Source of the DNA: Spirosoma taeanense
GTDB lineage: Bacteria; Bacteroidota; Bacteroidia; Cytophagales; Spirosomataceae
Reading direction: 5' to 3'
Assembly: GCF_013127955.1 (NCBI RefSeq)
Contig: NZ_CP053435.1
Location: forward strand, 3,162,001-3,226,000
Length of the DNA stretch: 64,000 nucleotides
The notes beneath the pieces are model-generated. The model was not told the DNA's origin and did no database searches. It saw nothing but the letters and a program-made list of their open reading frames with translations. The translations under genes were made by a program, and so were the position numbers. Position 1 is the first letter of the stretch. Every line of letters begins with the position of its first letter. Of this stretch, positions 25,298 through 34,116 are shown in pieces.

Positions 25298-28168
25298 TTA
25301 CTCGCCCAGCGCCTTCGCCAGCGCCATCTGCACGTCATGATCCTCAGGCGAGTGTCCCCGTTTGCCAACCCGCTCGTTCAGCTCTTTCAGCAGATTTTTA
25401 GCATCGTCGGTGCCAATGGCCGCGATACGCTGGATAGTGTAGGGCAGGTGCTTCGGCATTTTTGATTTCTGTGCTAAGGCCAGTGCCCGTTTCATGTCGA
25501 TGGTAGCCAGGGGCTCGCTGGCGTACCAGAGCATGAGGGGCAGATTATGGTCGTCTTTATCCTCAACTTTCTGCACGAGTGCATCCAGGACGTCCCACCG
25601 CTGGCCGGGTTCCAGTCGAAGCATGGCCGACGTCAGGTACATCCGGACAAGCGCCGACTTGTCAGTCTGGGCCAGTGCGGCAAACCGCTTCAGGGTTTCC
25701 GGCGAAACGGCTTTGTCTTCGGCCAGCAGTTGAATAGCCCAGCTTCTGACGTATTCATTGTCGCTGGCCAGCAGGTCGGTCAGTTCTTTTTCCGAGAGTC
25801 CTTTCGTTACGTGCAGTGTCCAGAGCGCGCGGAGTTTGCGGGTTGCATCCGGGTTCTTCGCCAGGATTTCTTTCAGGGCTTTATGCACCTTTTTGCTGGG
25901 TCCGCGCTCCTGCAACAGCAACCGGGCCTGACGCACGTACCATTCATTCGGGTTCAGGTGGTAGTTCACCAGTTCCATATCCGACGCGTTGGCCAGATCT
26001 ACCGGTGTCCATTTGTCATTCTCGTGACTGATCTTAAAAATCCGGCCCATCGTTTTGTCGTGGACGTCCGGGTTCGAGCTATGGCACTGGTTTTTATCGT
26101 ACCAGTCAATCGCCCATACCGAGCCGCTGGGGTCGTACTTCATATTCAGCCATTGCGACCAGGAGTCGTTCATGGCCATGAAATCCGGTTTGTGCGTCAC
26201 CAGGTAGCCCGACCCTTCCCGAACCGGATGATCGTGGTTCAGCTTGGCCCCGTTGATATTATTCATGAAAATATCATTACGGTACTCCTGCGGCCAGCTA
26301 TTACCCAGGTAGATCATCGCTCCCGAATGGGCATGCCCACCACCCGCCGAAGCCGACCGGAAATTACCGGCATGCGGCCCTCGTTCGCCTACCCAGTGGA
26401 CGTGGTCGGCATGGGTTTTGATGTCATCGTAGGTATAGGGGTTAAAATGCTTACCGGCCTGCCGCTGGTAGCGCCCCCCCTGGATCATGTGGTACATGTG
26501 CGGAATCACGCAGGCCGTAATGAAGGCATGGCCGTAATCATTGAAATCAAGTCCCCAGGGGTTGCTGGTGCCTTCGGCGAATAGCTCGAACTGATGCGTC
26601 GTTGGGTGATACCGCCAGACGCCCGCGTTCAGTCTGGTCCGCTCCGAATCGGGAGCGCCCGGTTTGCCGACGTTCGAATTGGTAAATACACCGTGGTTGC
26701 CATACAGCCAGCCATCCGGTCCCCAACGTAAGCTATTCAGGGTTTCGTGAGTATCCTGCGTACCCCAGCCGTCGAGGAGTTTCTGGGGCGCTCCGGTCGG
26801 CTTATCGGTTTTGAAATCGGCAGGGATGAACAGCAGATACGGGGCTGCACCGAGCCAGACGCCACCCATGCCGACCTCAATGCCGCTTACGAGATTCAGA
26901 CCCTCCGCAAAAACTTTACGTTTGTCCAGCGTACCATCGCCGTTGGTATCTTCGAAAATAAGAATGCGGTCGCGCCCCTGCCCTTCCGGTGCCGGAACGG
27001 GATACGTATGCCCTTCAACCACCCAGAGCCGACCGCGCCAGTCGATGGTAAAACAGATCGGGCGAATAACATCCGGCTCAGCGGCTGCAAGTGTAATCTT
27101 AAAACCCTTCGGTGGGGTCATCGCCTGGGCCGCTTTGATGCCCGAAAGGCCCGCATTGAGCACGGGGTCGAGCGGGGGCAGGATAATGATGTCTTTTTGC
27201 TTCAGTTCGTTCGGGAACGTAGGGCGCGTGGCGTAAAAGCGAAAGTCATCGAAGTTGATGTGCGCCCATTTGTCATTGGGGATGTAGGGAATCTGCGAAA
27301 TCCCCGTCTCGTTATCAATGATCCGGATGAAAATTTCCTGATTCAGGTACGGCTGCAGATCGACAACGACCGGCTGAAGGGTAGCCCGGCCTTGTCCGGT
27401 GCTGTGAAAAATAACCTTGTTGGTTCCAGCCTGCACCAGTTCGACCCGCGTATCCTGCAAGGCCCCGCCCGACACGTTAAATGCAGCAAACGGCTGGGTT
27501 ACGGCAAACGGTACCGAGGTTAAGCTGCCCGTCAGTTTGTAATTGGTCGTGCCTCCGCTGCTCAGGAAATGTTTCCCCTCAAAGCCGATGTGCATGTCTT
27601 TTTCGTGAACCGGCGACGGATCATCCTGTGAGAAAAGCGGGCTGGTAAACGCATCGCCGGTCGCTGTCCAGTCCTTCAGGCTACCCGTTTCGAAATTCAG
27701 GTTTACCGGCTGACCATTCTTCATGGGTAGTTGGCCGGCAACCGTCGCATTGGAAATAACGCCCTCGACCACTTCAAAGCTGCCCACCATACCGGCCGCC
27801 CGGTGCCCCGGCACGGTGCAGAAGTACGTATCGCTTTTATCGGCGGTAAACGTAATGCTCGTTCGGGCTCCCTTTTCCTGAAGCGTCTTGCTTTTCAGTC
27901 CGAGTTTTTCCAGGGCAATGTCGTGCGTCATCTGCTCGCCATCAGTAATGGTGATACGCACCCGGTCGCCTTTGTTGGCTTTCAGGACAGGGTTACGGGC
28001 ACCATCTTTCGAAAAATAGCCCAGCATGGTCGCTTCCAGGGCGTAATCGCGGTCGACCGTTACGGTGTCCCGCCCGGATTTCACTTTGGAAACCTGCCCC
28101 AGACAGTCCGTTTCAGGCAGCAATAAAACGACAGAAAAGAAAGGTATGAGCAAACAGGACTTGTTCAT
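25298..28168 (-). CDS. Cupredoxin / PVC-type propeller / HEAT protein, no heme motif
   Basis: A 956-residue exported protein (signal peptide about 1-24). Residues about 35-135 form a plastocyanin-like cupredoxin with the four type-1 copper ligands H82, C117, H122 and M127. Then comes a beta-sandwich of about 200 residues, then a PVC-type six-bladed propeller (AAAEPDVIRPICFTIDWRGR, then WVVEGHTYP, EDTNGDGTLDKRK and GLNLVSGIEVGMGG). The last roughly 250 residues are helical repeats of HEAT type. Proteins of this kind frequently end with a cytochrome c domain, but no CxxCH is present here, so copper may be the only redox centre. The substrate may be a sugar or sugar alcohol. Confidence 0.87.
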   Translation of the reverse strand: MNKSCLLIPFFSVVLLLPETDCLGQVSKVKSGRDTVTVDRDYALEATMLGYFSKDGARNPVLKANKGDRVRITITDGEQMTHDIALEKLGLKSKTLQEKGARTSITFTADKSDTYFCTVPGHRAAGMVGSFEVVEGVISNATVAGQLPMKNGQPVNLNFETGSLKDWTATGDAFTSPLFSQDDPSPVHEKDMHIGFEGKHFLSSGGTTNYKLTGSLTSVPFAVTQPFAAFNVSGGALQDTRVELVQAGTNKVIFHSTGQGRATLQPVVVDLQPYLNQEIFIRIIDNETGISQIPYIPNDKWAHINFDDFRFYATRPTFPNELKQKDIIILPPLDPVLNAGLSGIKAAQAMTPPKGFKITLAAAEPDVIRPICFTIDWRGRLWVVEGHTYPVPAPEGQGRDRILIFEDTNGDGTLDKRKVFAEGLNLVSGIEVGMGGVWLGAAPYLLFIPADFKTDKPTGAPQKLLDGWGTQDTHETLNSLRWGPDGWLYGNHGVFTNSNVGKPGAPDSERTRLNAGVWRYHPTTHQFELFAEGTSNPWGLDFNDYGHAFITACVIPHMYHMIQGGRYQRQAGKHFNPYTYDDIKTHADHVHWVGERGPHAGNFRSASAGGGHAHSGAMIYLGNSWPQEYRNDIFMNNINGAKLNHDHPVREGSGYLVTHKPDFMAMNDSWSQWLNMKYDPSGSVWAIDWYDKNQCHSSNPDVHDKTMGRIFKISHENDKWTPVDLANASDMELVNYHLNPNEWYVRQARLLLQERGPSKKVHKALKEILAKNPDATRKLRALWTLHVTKGLSEKELTDLLASDNEYVRSWAIQLLAEDKAVSPETLKRFAALAQTDKSALVRMYLTSAMLRLEPGQRWDVLDALVQKVEDKDDHNLPLMLWYASEPLATIDMKRALALAQKSKMPKHLPYTIQRIAAIGTDDAKNLLKELNERVGKRGHSPEDHDVQMALAKALGE

Positions 28169-28221
28169 AGAATCAGTCGCAATTGCGGAAGTTAAGGATA
28201 GGAATAAACTGGGGCAGGGCG

Positions 28222-28911
28222 TTACAGTTCCGATATGGTCAGGTCTCTGAACTCCACCTGAGCAACTCCACCGCTGTGAATCTGAACGGCAATAACTCCT
28301 TTTTGCGGAATCCGGCTGTCCTGCTCGGTGTAGTCACAGGTTTTTACCCCGTTGATATACAGTTCATGACGGTTGCCTTTGCAGCGAATGATGTAGCTGT
28401 TCCAGCCATCTTCTTTCAGGATGCGTTTAAGAACGCTCAGATCACCACCAGCGAGTTTGCCACGCCGGTGTTCATCGTAAATATCGCCCCAGTACCCATT
28501 GCCAATATCGGCCTGATAACCAACTATTTTACCGCCTTCCAGGATGGATCGGTACTGAATTCCGCTGTTAATCATGCCCGTTGCCGGATCGCCCGACAAC
28601 CGGAACAGGCAACGAAATTCAAAATTGCCGTAGTCTTTCAGCGTATGCAGATACGTATTCTCCGGTATTTTTTTCAGCCCGTCACCGCTGCGGATAACGC
28701 TGTCTTTAACGAACCACAGTTTCTCATGGGACGGATCAACGGTCTTCCAGCCGGTCAGGGTTCTTCCGTCAAATAAAGACTCAGTTTTTCCAGCCAGTTG
28801 GGCAAAAGCCGGCGCACTGCAGCCCATTTGAATCCACAAGAAGACAGACAGCACTAAAAACCGCTTCGATACACCTGACCCAGCGAGGACGTCGTGCCAG
28901 TTACATTTCAT
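28222..28911 (-). CDS. DUF1080 family protein (3-keto-disaccharide hydrolase-like)
   Basis: A 229-residue exported protein of the DUF1080 family, a lectin-like jelly roll. Motifs: SLFDGRTLTGWKTVD, WFVKDSVIRSGDG, YGNFEFRCLFRLSG and GMINSGIQYRS. The N-terminus ends in a possible lipobox (IQMGC). Characterised members cleave 3-keto-glucosides. It leads an operon with the PVC/cupredoxin and FG-GAP proteins, which suggests that a sugar is oxidised and then cut outside the cytoplasm; this is inference from family knowledge. Confidence 0.9.
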   Translation of the reverse strand: MKCNWHDVLAGSGVSKRFLVLSVFLWIQMGCSAPAFAQLAGKTESLFDGRTLTGWKTVDPSHEKLWFVKDSVIRSGDGLKKIPENTYLHTLKDYGNFEFRCLFRLSGDPATGMINSGIQYRSILEGGKIVGYQADIGNGYWGDIYDEHRRGKLAGGDLSVLKRILKEDGWNSYIIRCKGNRHELYINGVKTCDYTEQDSRIPQKGVIAVQIHSGGVAQVEFRDLTISEL

Positions 28912-29140
28912 TCCCGTACAGGTTTAGGTAAACGCTCCGTATCTAAAGCACAGAATCCGGGAAAATCTCCTTGTTGAGCCTTATCTAAATAACTCTTGAG
29001 CCTTACTTTACAGCCGCAATCGGGTCGCGCTACTTTACGCATTTACAAAACCCTGAGGCTCAAATCCGTCAGGATTTGTTTTTCTGAAAACCCTTAGCCC
29101 ACCCGTCAGGTTTTTGAAAAAAAGGTATCTTACCTCTCAG

Positions 29141-29171
29141 TTTGTTCAACCTGTACAAACACGTACTTTTC
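29141..29171 (+). promoter_or_regulatory. Candidate promoter of the amidoligase cluster
   Basis: TTTG (29141-29144), 19-nt spacer, TACTTTTC (29164-29171), one mismatch from TAnnTTTG. It lies just before the ATG at 29187, which leaves a very short leader. Confidence 0.4.
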
Positions 29172-29186
29172 TAACCCAACGCACCA

Positions 29187-30287
29187 ATGCCCGTATTTAC
29201 GCTCGGAATCGAAGAGGAATTTCAGACAATAGACCCCAACTCCGGCGAACTGCGTTCGCACATGTCGAAGATTGTTGACGGCGGTAAAATCATCCTTCAG
29301 GAGCGCGTTAAAGAAGAAATGCACCAGGCGGTCGTCGAAGTGGGCACTAACATCTGCCGGAATATACAGGATGCCCGCCATGAGGTTACCTACCTCCGCA
29401 AAATGATCATCGACCTGGCGGCTCAGCAGGATCTGAAGATAGCAGCCGCTGGCACGCATCCCTTCTCGGACTGGCAGACCCAGCTTATTACGCCCAACGA
29501 GCGGTATGACCAGCTCATCACCGAAATGCGTGACGTGGCGCGTTCCAACCTGATTTTCGGCCTGCACGTTCACGTAGGCATCGAGAACCGGAACGAGGGT
29601 ATCCAGATTATGAATGCCGTCCGGTATTTTCTGCCGCACGTTTACGCCCTTTCAACCAATTCGCCATTCTGGCGGGGACGTAATACGGGCTTCAAATCGT
29701 ACCGCTCGAAGGTGTTCGACAAGTTTCCCCGCACGGGTATTCCCGACTTCTTTGCGTCGGCCGCCGAGTACGACGAGTATATCAGTCTACTTGTTAAAAC
29801 GGGCTGCATCGACAACGGTAAGAAAATCTGGTGGGACATCCGGCTGCATCCCTTCTTCAACACAATCGAGTTCCGCATCTGCGACGTGCCCATGCGCGTT
29901 GACGAGACTATCTGCCTGGCCGCCATTATGCAGGCGCTGGTAGCTAAGATTTATAAATTACACCAGCAGAACCTCAATTTCCGGCCCTACCGGCGCATTC
30001 TCATCAATGAGAATAAATGGCGGGCAGCCCGCTACGGCATTGAGGGTAAACTCATTGATTTTGGCAAACAGGCCGAAGTGCCAACGCATGAGCTTATTCA
30101 CGAACTGCTCAATTTTATCGACGACGTAGTGGACGAACTGGGTAGCCGTGCCGAATGTGAATATGCCCTCAAAATCCTTGACATGGGCACCGGCGCCGAC
30201 CGCCAGCTGGCCGCTTTTCAGGAACACAATGATCTGAAACGCCTTGTGGATTATATAGTTGAGGAAACTTCTTTCGGAATCGGGTAG
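29187..30287 (+). CDS. GCS2/YbdK-family carboxylate-amine ligase
   Basis: A 366-residue enzyme of the glutamate-cysteine ligase 2 (YbdK) family with the glutamine-synthetase-like fold. The N-terminal LGIEEEFQTIDP metal-binding motif, GTHPFSDWQ at about residue 90, FGLHVHVGIENR at about 123-134 and the HPFFNTIEFRICD motif near 227-239 are all present. The family joins a glutamate-like carboxylate to an amine with ATP; the real substrates in Bacteroidota are not known. It is first in a four-gene plus-strand cluster; 48 bp separate it from the amidotransferase. Confidence 0.92.
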   Translation: MPVFTLGIEEEFQTIDPNSGELRSHMSKIVDGGKIILQERVKEEMHQAVVEVGTNICRNIQDARHEVTYLRKMIIDLAAQQDLKIAAAGTHPFSDWQTQLITPNERYDQLITEMRDVARSNLIFGLHVHVGIENRNEGIQIMNAVRYFLPHVYALSTNSPFWRGRNTGFKSYRSKVFDKFPRTGIPDFFASAAEYDEYISLLVKTGCIDNGKKIWWDIRLHPFFNTIEFRICDVPMRVDETICLAAIMQALVAKIYKLHQQNLNFRPYRRILINENKWRAARYGIEGKLIDFGKQAEVPTHELIHELLNFIDDVVDELGSRAECEYALKILDMGTGADRQLAAFQEHNDLKRLVDYIVEETSFGIG

Positions 30288-30335
30288 TTATCTTCTGAAC
30301 GGTCATCAACACTTCATTTACCGTAACTGACACCT

Positions 30336-31172
30336 ATGAGTTTAGTAAAAATTGCCGTTCTGGATATGAACAACAACCATGCGAACGAAGGCATGCGTTG
30401 TATTTTGCAGCTGATCCGGAACGTACAGGGTAACGACCATGCCGAACTGGCCTTTGACGTTTTTAACGTTCGCGCCGGCAACGAGATTCCTGGATTAGCG
30501 TATGATGTATATATCTCGTCAGGAGGTCCGGGCAGTCCGCTGGCGTCCGACGAACCCTGGGAGCAGCCTTATTTTAAGCTGATTGACCAGCTTTTTGACT
30601 GGAATCGCCATAACGAGCGTAAAAAATTCGTTTTCCTGATCTGTCATTCGTTTCAGCTGGTGACGCGGCATCTGAAACTCGGTGAACTGAGCCGGCGTAA
30701 ATCAACATCGTTCGGTATTTTCCCGATTCATAAGACCGACGACGGCCACTTTGATGCGGTGCTGAAACCGCTGCCGGACCCGTTCTACGCCGTGGACTCA
30801 CGCGACTATCAGGTTACCGAACCGGATCTGGAACGAATGGAAGAGATGGGTGCGCGGATTCTTTGTCTGGAGAAAATCCGGCCGCATGTTGATCTGCCCC
30901 GGGCAGTCATGGCGATTCGCTTCTCCGACGAGATTGTAGGGACGCAGTTCCACCCCGAGGCCGACAACGAGGGGATGCTGCGCTATTTTCTGACCGACGA
31001 GAAACGCAATCAGATCGTAACAAATTTCGGGCAGGACAAATACGACGACATGGTTGCTTACCTGCAGGACCCCGACAAGATTGCCCTGACCGAGTCGGTG
31101 ATCCTGCCCGGTTTTCTTCGGCAGGCCATTCGTTCATTGTCGCCCGCAAGAGAATATATCCGACAGGCTTAA
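30336..31172 (+). CDS. Class-I glutamine amidotransferase-like protein
   Basis: A 278-residue protein with the class-I glutaminase triad: nucleophile C103 in LICHSFQ, and H206 and E208 in TQFHPEAD. The SSGGPGSP oxyanion-hole loop is at 61-68. It is longer than a bare GuaA amidotransferase domain, with an extra helical C-terminus. It could supply ammonia, or it could hydrolyse a gamma-glutamyl amide like PuuD. Its place between a GCS2 ligase and an ATP-grasp-like protein supports a part in amide metabolism; which of the two roles applies is open. Confidence 0.88.
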   Translation: MSLVKIAVLDMNNNHANEGMRCILQLIRNVQGNDHAELAFDVFNVRAGNEIPGLAYDVYISSGGPGSPLASDEPWEQPYFKLIDQLFDWNRHNERKKFVFLICHSFQLVTRHLKLGELSRRKSTSFGIFPIHKTDDGHFDAVLKPLPDPFYAVDSRDYQVTEPDLERMEEMGARILCLEKIRPHVDLPRAVMAIRFSDEIVGTQFHPEADNEGMLRYFLTDEKRNQIVTNFGQDKYDDMVAYLQDPDKIALTESVILPGFLRQAIRSLSPAREYIRQA

Positions 31173-31219
31173 CCGGAATCTTGGTATTCTGGTTAAGCCT
31201 GTACTCCATTTCGATTCTT

Positions 31220-32416
31220 ATGCTCCAGCCTGTCCGCCAAGCCTACAACCACGCTTTCAGCCCGGAACTTTACCGGAGCTTTCTCGACAAAATTGAAGCT
31301 GACTTTCCCGGTCAGCTGGATTTTCGTATAGCCGAAACGCCGGTTTTTGTCCCGAAACGCCTGACCGATAAATTGCTGGCAGCCTGCGGGGATATTGTCT
31401 CGGTTCTTACGCGCGACGATTTTAAGTCGTTGACGGATAAGGCGATTCCGGACGAACTGCGGGTCCCGAACGAAGACGCGCATACGCAGTTTCTGGCGAT
31501 TGATTTCGCCGTCTGTACCGATGAGTCTGACGAGCTAACCCCGCAGTTGATCGAGCTCCAGGGATTTCCGTCGCTATACGGTTTTCAGCCTTACGTTGCC
31601 GATCAGTTCCGCGCTCATTTCCCGATACCGAGCGATCTATCGCATCTGTTTAACGTGGATAACAACGCCGACTACCTGGAGAAGATGCGTCAGTTACTCG
31701 TAGGGGATTGCAATCCGGAAGAAGTGATTCTGCTGGAGATTTATCCCGAAAAGCAGAAAACCCGCATTGACTTTACGCTGACCGAACAGTATACAGGCGT
31801 TGCACCGGTTTGCTTGACTAAAATTCGGAAAAACGGCCGGCAGTTGTTTTACGAAAAGGACGGTCGCCAGATTCCCATTAAGCGAATTTACAACCGCTTG
31901 ATTTTCGATGATCTTCGTCACTTTCCGGATCTGCAAACCGATTTTAAGCTGACCGACGACGTTGATGTTGAGTGGGTAGGGCATCCGAACTGGTTCTTCC
32001 GCATCAGTAAATACACACTGCCTTTACTGAAAAGCCCTTACGTTCCCGACAGCTTTTTCCTGTCGGATTTAGACGAATATCCCGGCGATCTGGACAATTA
32101 CGTTCTGAAACCGCTGTTTTCGTTTGCGGGTAGTGGCGTCAAACTCCACATCGCCCCCGCCGACCTCGACGAGATCCCGGCCGAGCAACGAAATGGGTAT
32201 CTGCTTCAGCGTAAGGTTAAGTACGAACCCGTCATTCAATCGCCCGATGGCCTGGTCAAATGCGAAATCCGAATGCTGTTCATCTGGCCGAAGGAAGACG
32301 CTCAGCCGACGCTCATCACAAACCTTAGCCGACTGAGCCGGGGCGAGATGATCGGCGTTAATTTCAACAAAAATAAAGATTGGGTTGGCGGGAGCGTCTG
32401 CTTCTTCGAGAAGTAG
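31220..32416 (+). CDS. ATP-grasp-like protein of the amidoligase cluster
   Basis: About 398 residues. The C-terminal half has an ATP-grasp look: NYVLKPLFSFAGSGVKL as the first ATP-binding lysine and glycine loop, GYLLQRKVKYEPV as the hinge strand, CEIRMLFIW, and a final GVNFNKNKDWVGGS that resembles the metal/ATP-binding asparagine end. The family is not recognised with certainty; it resembles circularly permuted or glutathionylspermidine-synthase-like ATP-grasp proteins. The start is set at the ATG at 31220 (MLQPVRQAYNHAF); an upstream in-frame TTG at 31181 is possible. It is followed after 41 bp by the aminotransferase. Confidence 0.7.
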   Translation: MLQPVRQAYNHAFSPELYRSFLDKIEADFPGQLDFRIAETPVFVPKRLTDKLLAACGDIVSVLTRDDFKSLTDKAIPDELRVPNEDAHTQFLAIDFAVCTDESDELTPQLIELQGFPSLYGFQPYVADQFRAHFPIPSDLSHLFNVDNNADYLEKMRQLLVGDCNPEEVILLEIYPEKQKTRIDFTLTEQYTGVAPVCLTKIRKNGRQLFYEKDGRQIPIKRIYNRLIFDDLRHFPDLQTDFKLTDDVDVEWVGHPNWFFRISKYTLPLLKSPYVPDSFFLSDLDEYPGDLDNYVLKPLFSFAGSGVKLHIAPADLDEIPAEQRNGYLLQRKVKYEPVIQSPDGLVKCEIRMLFIWPKEDAQPTLITNLSRLSRGEMIGVNFNKNKDWVGGSVCFFEK

Positions 32417-32457
32417 TGACGTGGTTTCTGTACGCCAACGCGCAATAGTTCTGGCTT

Positions 32458-33663
32458 ATGCATTCGGTTACGCACCGGCAATTGTTTTTTCAGCACGTCG
32501 CACAAACTTCCGAGTTTCCCTTAGCCCTGGAAATCGAGCGGGCCGAAGGCATTTATCTCTACGGCACCGACAGTTTCTCGGCGGGTGATAAGCGATATAT
32601 CGACTTAATTTCGGGTATTGGCGTCAGTAACGTGGGGCATCGTCACCCGCGGGTGCTACAGGCCATTCAGGCCCAGCTGGACAAGTATCTGCACCTGATG
32701 GTGTATGGCGAATACGTGCAGACGCCCCAGACGCAGCTTGCCCACGCGCTGGCTCAGACCCTACCGCCTGGCCTGGACAACGTGTATTTTACCAACTCCG
32801 GCACCGAAGCCATCGAGGGCGCGATGAAGCTGGCTAAACGCTATACCGGCCGCAGCGAATTCATTAGCTGCTTTAATGCCTACCACGGCGCTACGCAGGG
32901 CGCTTTATCGCTTTCCGGCGACGAGAATTTTAAACAGAACTACCGGCCGCTGCTGCCGGACGTTCGGCATATTCGACACGGCGCGTGGGAAGATATTTCG
33001 AAGATCAGCGCCCGCACCGCAGCCGTCGTAATTGAGGTAGTAGCCGGCGAAGCGGGAATCCGAGTACCCGACGCGGCATATCTACAGGCCGTTCGCCAGC
33101 GCTGTACCGACATGGGCGCACTGCTGATCTTCGACGAAATTCAAACGGGTTTCGGGCGGACCGGCACCTTCTGGGCGTTCGAAGGGTTTGGCGTCCAGCC
33201 CGACGTACTGGTCTGCGCCAAAGGCATGGGGGGCGGTATGCCCATTGGGGCGTTTATTAGTTCGGCGGAGGTGATGAGCGTGTTTAAGAACAACCCCATT
33301 CTGGGTCATATCACGACCTTCGGCGGGCATCCGGTTTCGTGCGCGGCCTCACTGGCAACCCTCCACGTTATCCAGCAGGAAAAACTGCACGAACAGGCCG
33401 AGGCCAAAGGAGAGTTATTCCGGCAATTGCTCAACCATCCGGCCATTCGGGAGGTACGCGGCAGAGGGCTGATGCTGGCGGCCGAGTTCGACTCGTTCGA
33501 CACACTCAAGCCTGTCATCGACCGCGCCATTACGCAGGGCGTTATCACCGACTGGTTCCTGTTCTGCAATAATTCGATGCGTATCGCCCCGCCCTTAATC
33601 ATCACTGAAGAGCAGATTCGGGAAGCCTGCGCCGTGATTCTGGACGCTATTGATGCCACGTAG
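32458..33663 (+). CDS. Class-III PLP-dependent aminotransferase
   Basis: A 401-residue aminotransferase of the ornithine/GABA/acetylornithine group. PLP-binding features: NSGTEAIEGAMKLAKR (113-128), YHGATQGAL, acidic D226 in LLIFDEIQTGFGR, and the Schiff-base lysine K255 in VCAKGMGGGMP. Class-III enzymes act on terminal amines of diamines or omega-amino acids, which would fit supply of, or use of, an amine by the upstream ligases. It is last in the cluster; no terminator was found. Confidence 0.93.
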   Translation: MHSVTHRQLFFQHVAQTSEFPLALEIERAEGIYLYGTDSFSAGDKRYIDLISGIGVSNVGHRHPRVLQAIQAQLDKYLHLMVYGEYVQTPQTQLAHALAQTLPPGLDNVYFTNSGTEAIEGAMKLAKRYTGRSEFISCFNAYHGATQGALSLSGDENFKQNYRPLLPDVRHIRHGAWEDISKISARTAAVVIEVVAGEAGIRVPDAAYLQAVRQRCTDMGALLIFDEIQTGFGRTGTFWAFEGFGVQPDVLVCAKGMGGGMPIGAFISSAEVMSVFKNNPILGHITTFGGHPVSCAASLATLHVIQQEKLHEQAEAKGELFRQLLNHPAIREVRGRGLMLAAEFDSFDTLKPVIDRAITQGVITDWFLFCNNSMRIAPPLIITEEQIREACAVILDAIDAT

Positions 33664-34116
33664 CAACGGCATTTTCTTCAGAGAAAGAATTCGCTTTGCA
33701 GAATAATTACGCTTTCAGGCACCAATAAATCAGGCCAGAACGTAATTGAAGAGTTTTATTACCTACCCGAGGCTGTTCTAAAACAGAATAGACAGTTACA
33801 GCTCTCTGCAGTGCCCGCTGGCTGCTCATTAACGTAAGCATCGTTTACAAGCACCTGCTGCCGTTTCATTTCCGCCCATAAACTGGCAAATAAGGTTGTG
33901 CCTATCAATAGTAGGTAACTGATTGGCAACCAGCAATCCGTATTAGCCCTCAACTCCTGATTATTATCTAGACTGGTCATAGCTTTACGGTTAAAACTTT
34001 ACCCCTATTCTATATCAACACGTATAGAGAGCAAGCCTAAACTATAAAAGACAAATAGCTTGCTTTACTAAAAATACGATTGCAAATTTACAATTGCAAA
34101 AATACAGCCGTAAATT
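33664..34116. other. Intergenic stretch with a possible small gene and TTGCAA repeats
   Basis: The stretch holds one weak minus-strand reading frame (33759-33980). An AT-rich region before 34117 contains two palindromic TTGCAA hexamers (34080-34085 and 34094-34099) separated by 8 bp, just upstream of the DUF932 gene; they could be an operator but nothing else supports this. Confidence 0.4.
33759..33980 (-). CDS. Possible 73-residue membrane protein
   Basis: ATG start, one hydrophobic segment at about 18-36 (LPISYLLLIGTTLFASLWAE), and a cysteine pair near the end (CNCLFC). No family is recognised, and the frame has no strong start signal. It may be a real short protein or chance. Confidence 0.35.
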   Translation of the reverse strand: MTSLDNNQELRANTDCWLPISYLLLIGTTLFASLWAEMKRQQVLVNDAYVNEQPAGTAESCNCLFCFRTASGR

